From positions 1 to 5,246 of the forward strand of contig JAFMIX010000167.1 of NCBI GenBank assembly GCA_017853785.1: 5,246 bases of DNA. The letters are read 5' to 3'. Of this stretch, positions 5,064 to 5,246 are shown one piece after another (position 1 is the first letter of the stretch; each line of letters opens with the position of its first letter). The notes under the pieces are model-generated. The model worked only from the letters and a program-made list of their open reading frames with translations. It made no database searches and had not been told where the DNA came from. The position numbers and the translations under genes are program-made. The stretch is from Verrucomicrobiales bacterium (GTDB lineage: Bacteria > Verrucomicrobiota > Verrucomicrobiia > Limisphaerales > JAFMIX01).

Positions 5064-5246
5064 AGGGCCTCCAGAAGTTTGGGTGGTTTCGCTTCGGTGT
5101 AATCGGACGTGAAAAAATCCTCAAGGCAAACTTGTCTTCCGCGCGATAAACCGTGATGCCGGGAATTTTGACAACGTCCAGCCCCTTGGTCGTAATGGAG
5201 GCCGAGCCATTACTCCGCCGGCTGGTTGGTGGCCTCGTAGTTGCCG
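5060..5246 (-). pseudogene. 3' end of an upstream gene, apparently frameshifted, cut by the window edge
   Basis: Reading leftward from the edge, one frame is open through SASITTKGLDVVKIPGITVY and RAEDKFALRIF, which looks like real protein. At the run of six T (minus strand, 5117-5112) a neighbouring frame takes over with TSDYTEAKPPKLLEAL and a TGA at 5062-5060, again protein-like. One extra T in that run would join the two into a single continuous C-terminus. A third segment at the edge, GNYEATNQPAE with TAA at 5211-5209, lies in the second frame and could be the end of yet another gene or a further frame change. The alternative is that the first frame simply runs on into the 186-residue gene. 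The family is not recognised. Confidence 0.4.

Noticed and set aside
4993..5124. A 44-residue N-terminal extension of the 186-residue protein
   Set aside because: It depends on a TTG start; the extension is rich in Arg, Pro, Cys and Trp, and a neighbouring frame in the same stretch looks more like protein.

Overview
This 5.2-kb window is bacterial. All credible genes lie on the minus strand, so transcription runs from right (5246) to left (1). The centre is GC-rich, while both ends are visibly more A+T-rich. The gene set is a soluble M48 peptidase, a YbjN-like protein, a DEDDh exonuclease and a histone-deacetylase-fold enzyme. It does not fix a phylum; a high-GC Gram-negative such as a member of Verrucomicrobiota or Proteobacteria is only a guess.

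Right part, in transcription order. At 5060-5246 is the 3' end of a gene cut by the window edge; its frame appears to change at a run of six T. A possible 24-codon mini-ORF (4989-5063) follows, sharing stop/start overlaps on both sides. It leads into an unrecognised Trp/Cys-rich protein of 186 residues (4432-4992).

Central part. A YbjN-like protein (3783-4280) and an M48 metallopeptidase with a probable TerB-like C-terminal domain (2293-3570) are each preceded by an almost identical regulatory block. The block is a 17-bp palindrome, GTGACA-N5-TGTCAC, set 12 bp upstream of an extended -10 element, with an extra TGACA/TGTCA half-site exactly 31 bp away. The two genes are therefore probably controlled by one unidentified DNA-binding protein, and this is the most striking unexplained signal in the window.

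Left part. A compact set follows the peptidase: a DEDDh 3'-5' exonuclease (1677-2228), a 119-residue protein of unknown family (1311-1670, 6 bp downstream), and a histone-deacetylase-like zinc hydrolase (313-1314, ATGA overlap). Beyond it the sequence looks degraded: a 37-codon ORF resembling the N-terminus of a much larger protein (possibly a PD-(D/E)XK nuclease), then a tiny lysine-rich ORF broken by a 17-bp tandem duplication, then the start of another gene running off the left edge. No tRNA, rRNA, CRISPR array, complete insertion sequence or convincing rho-independent terminator was seen.
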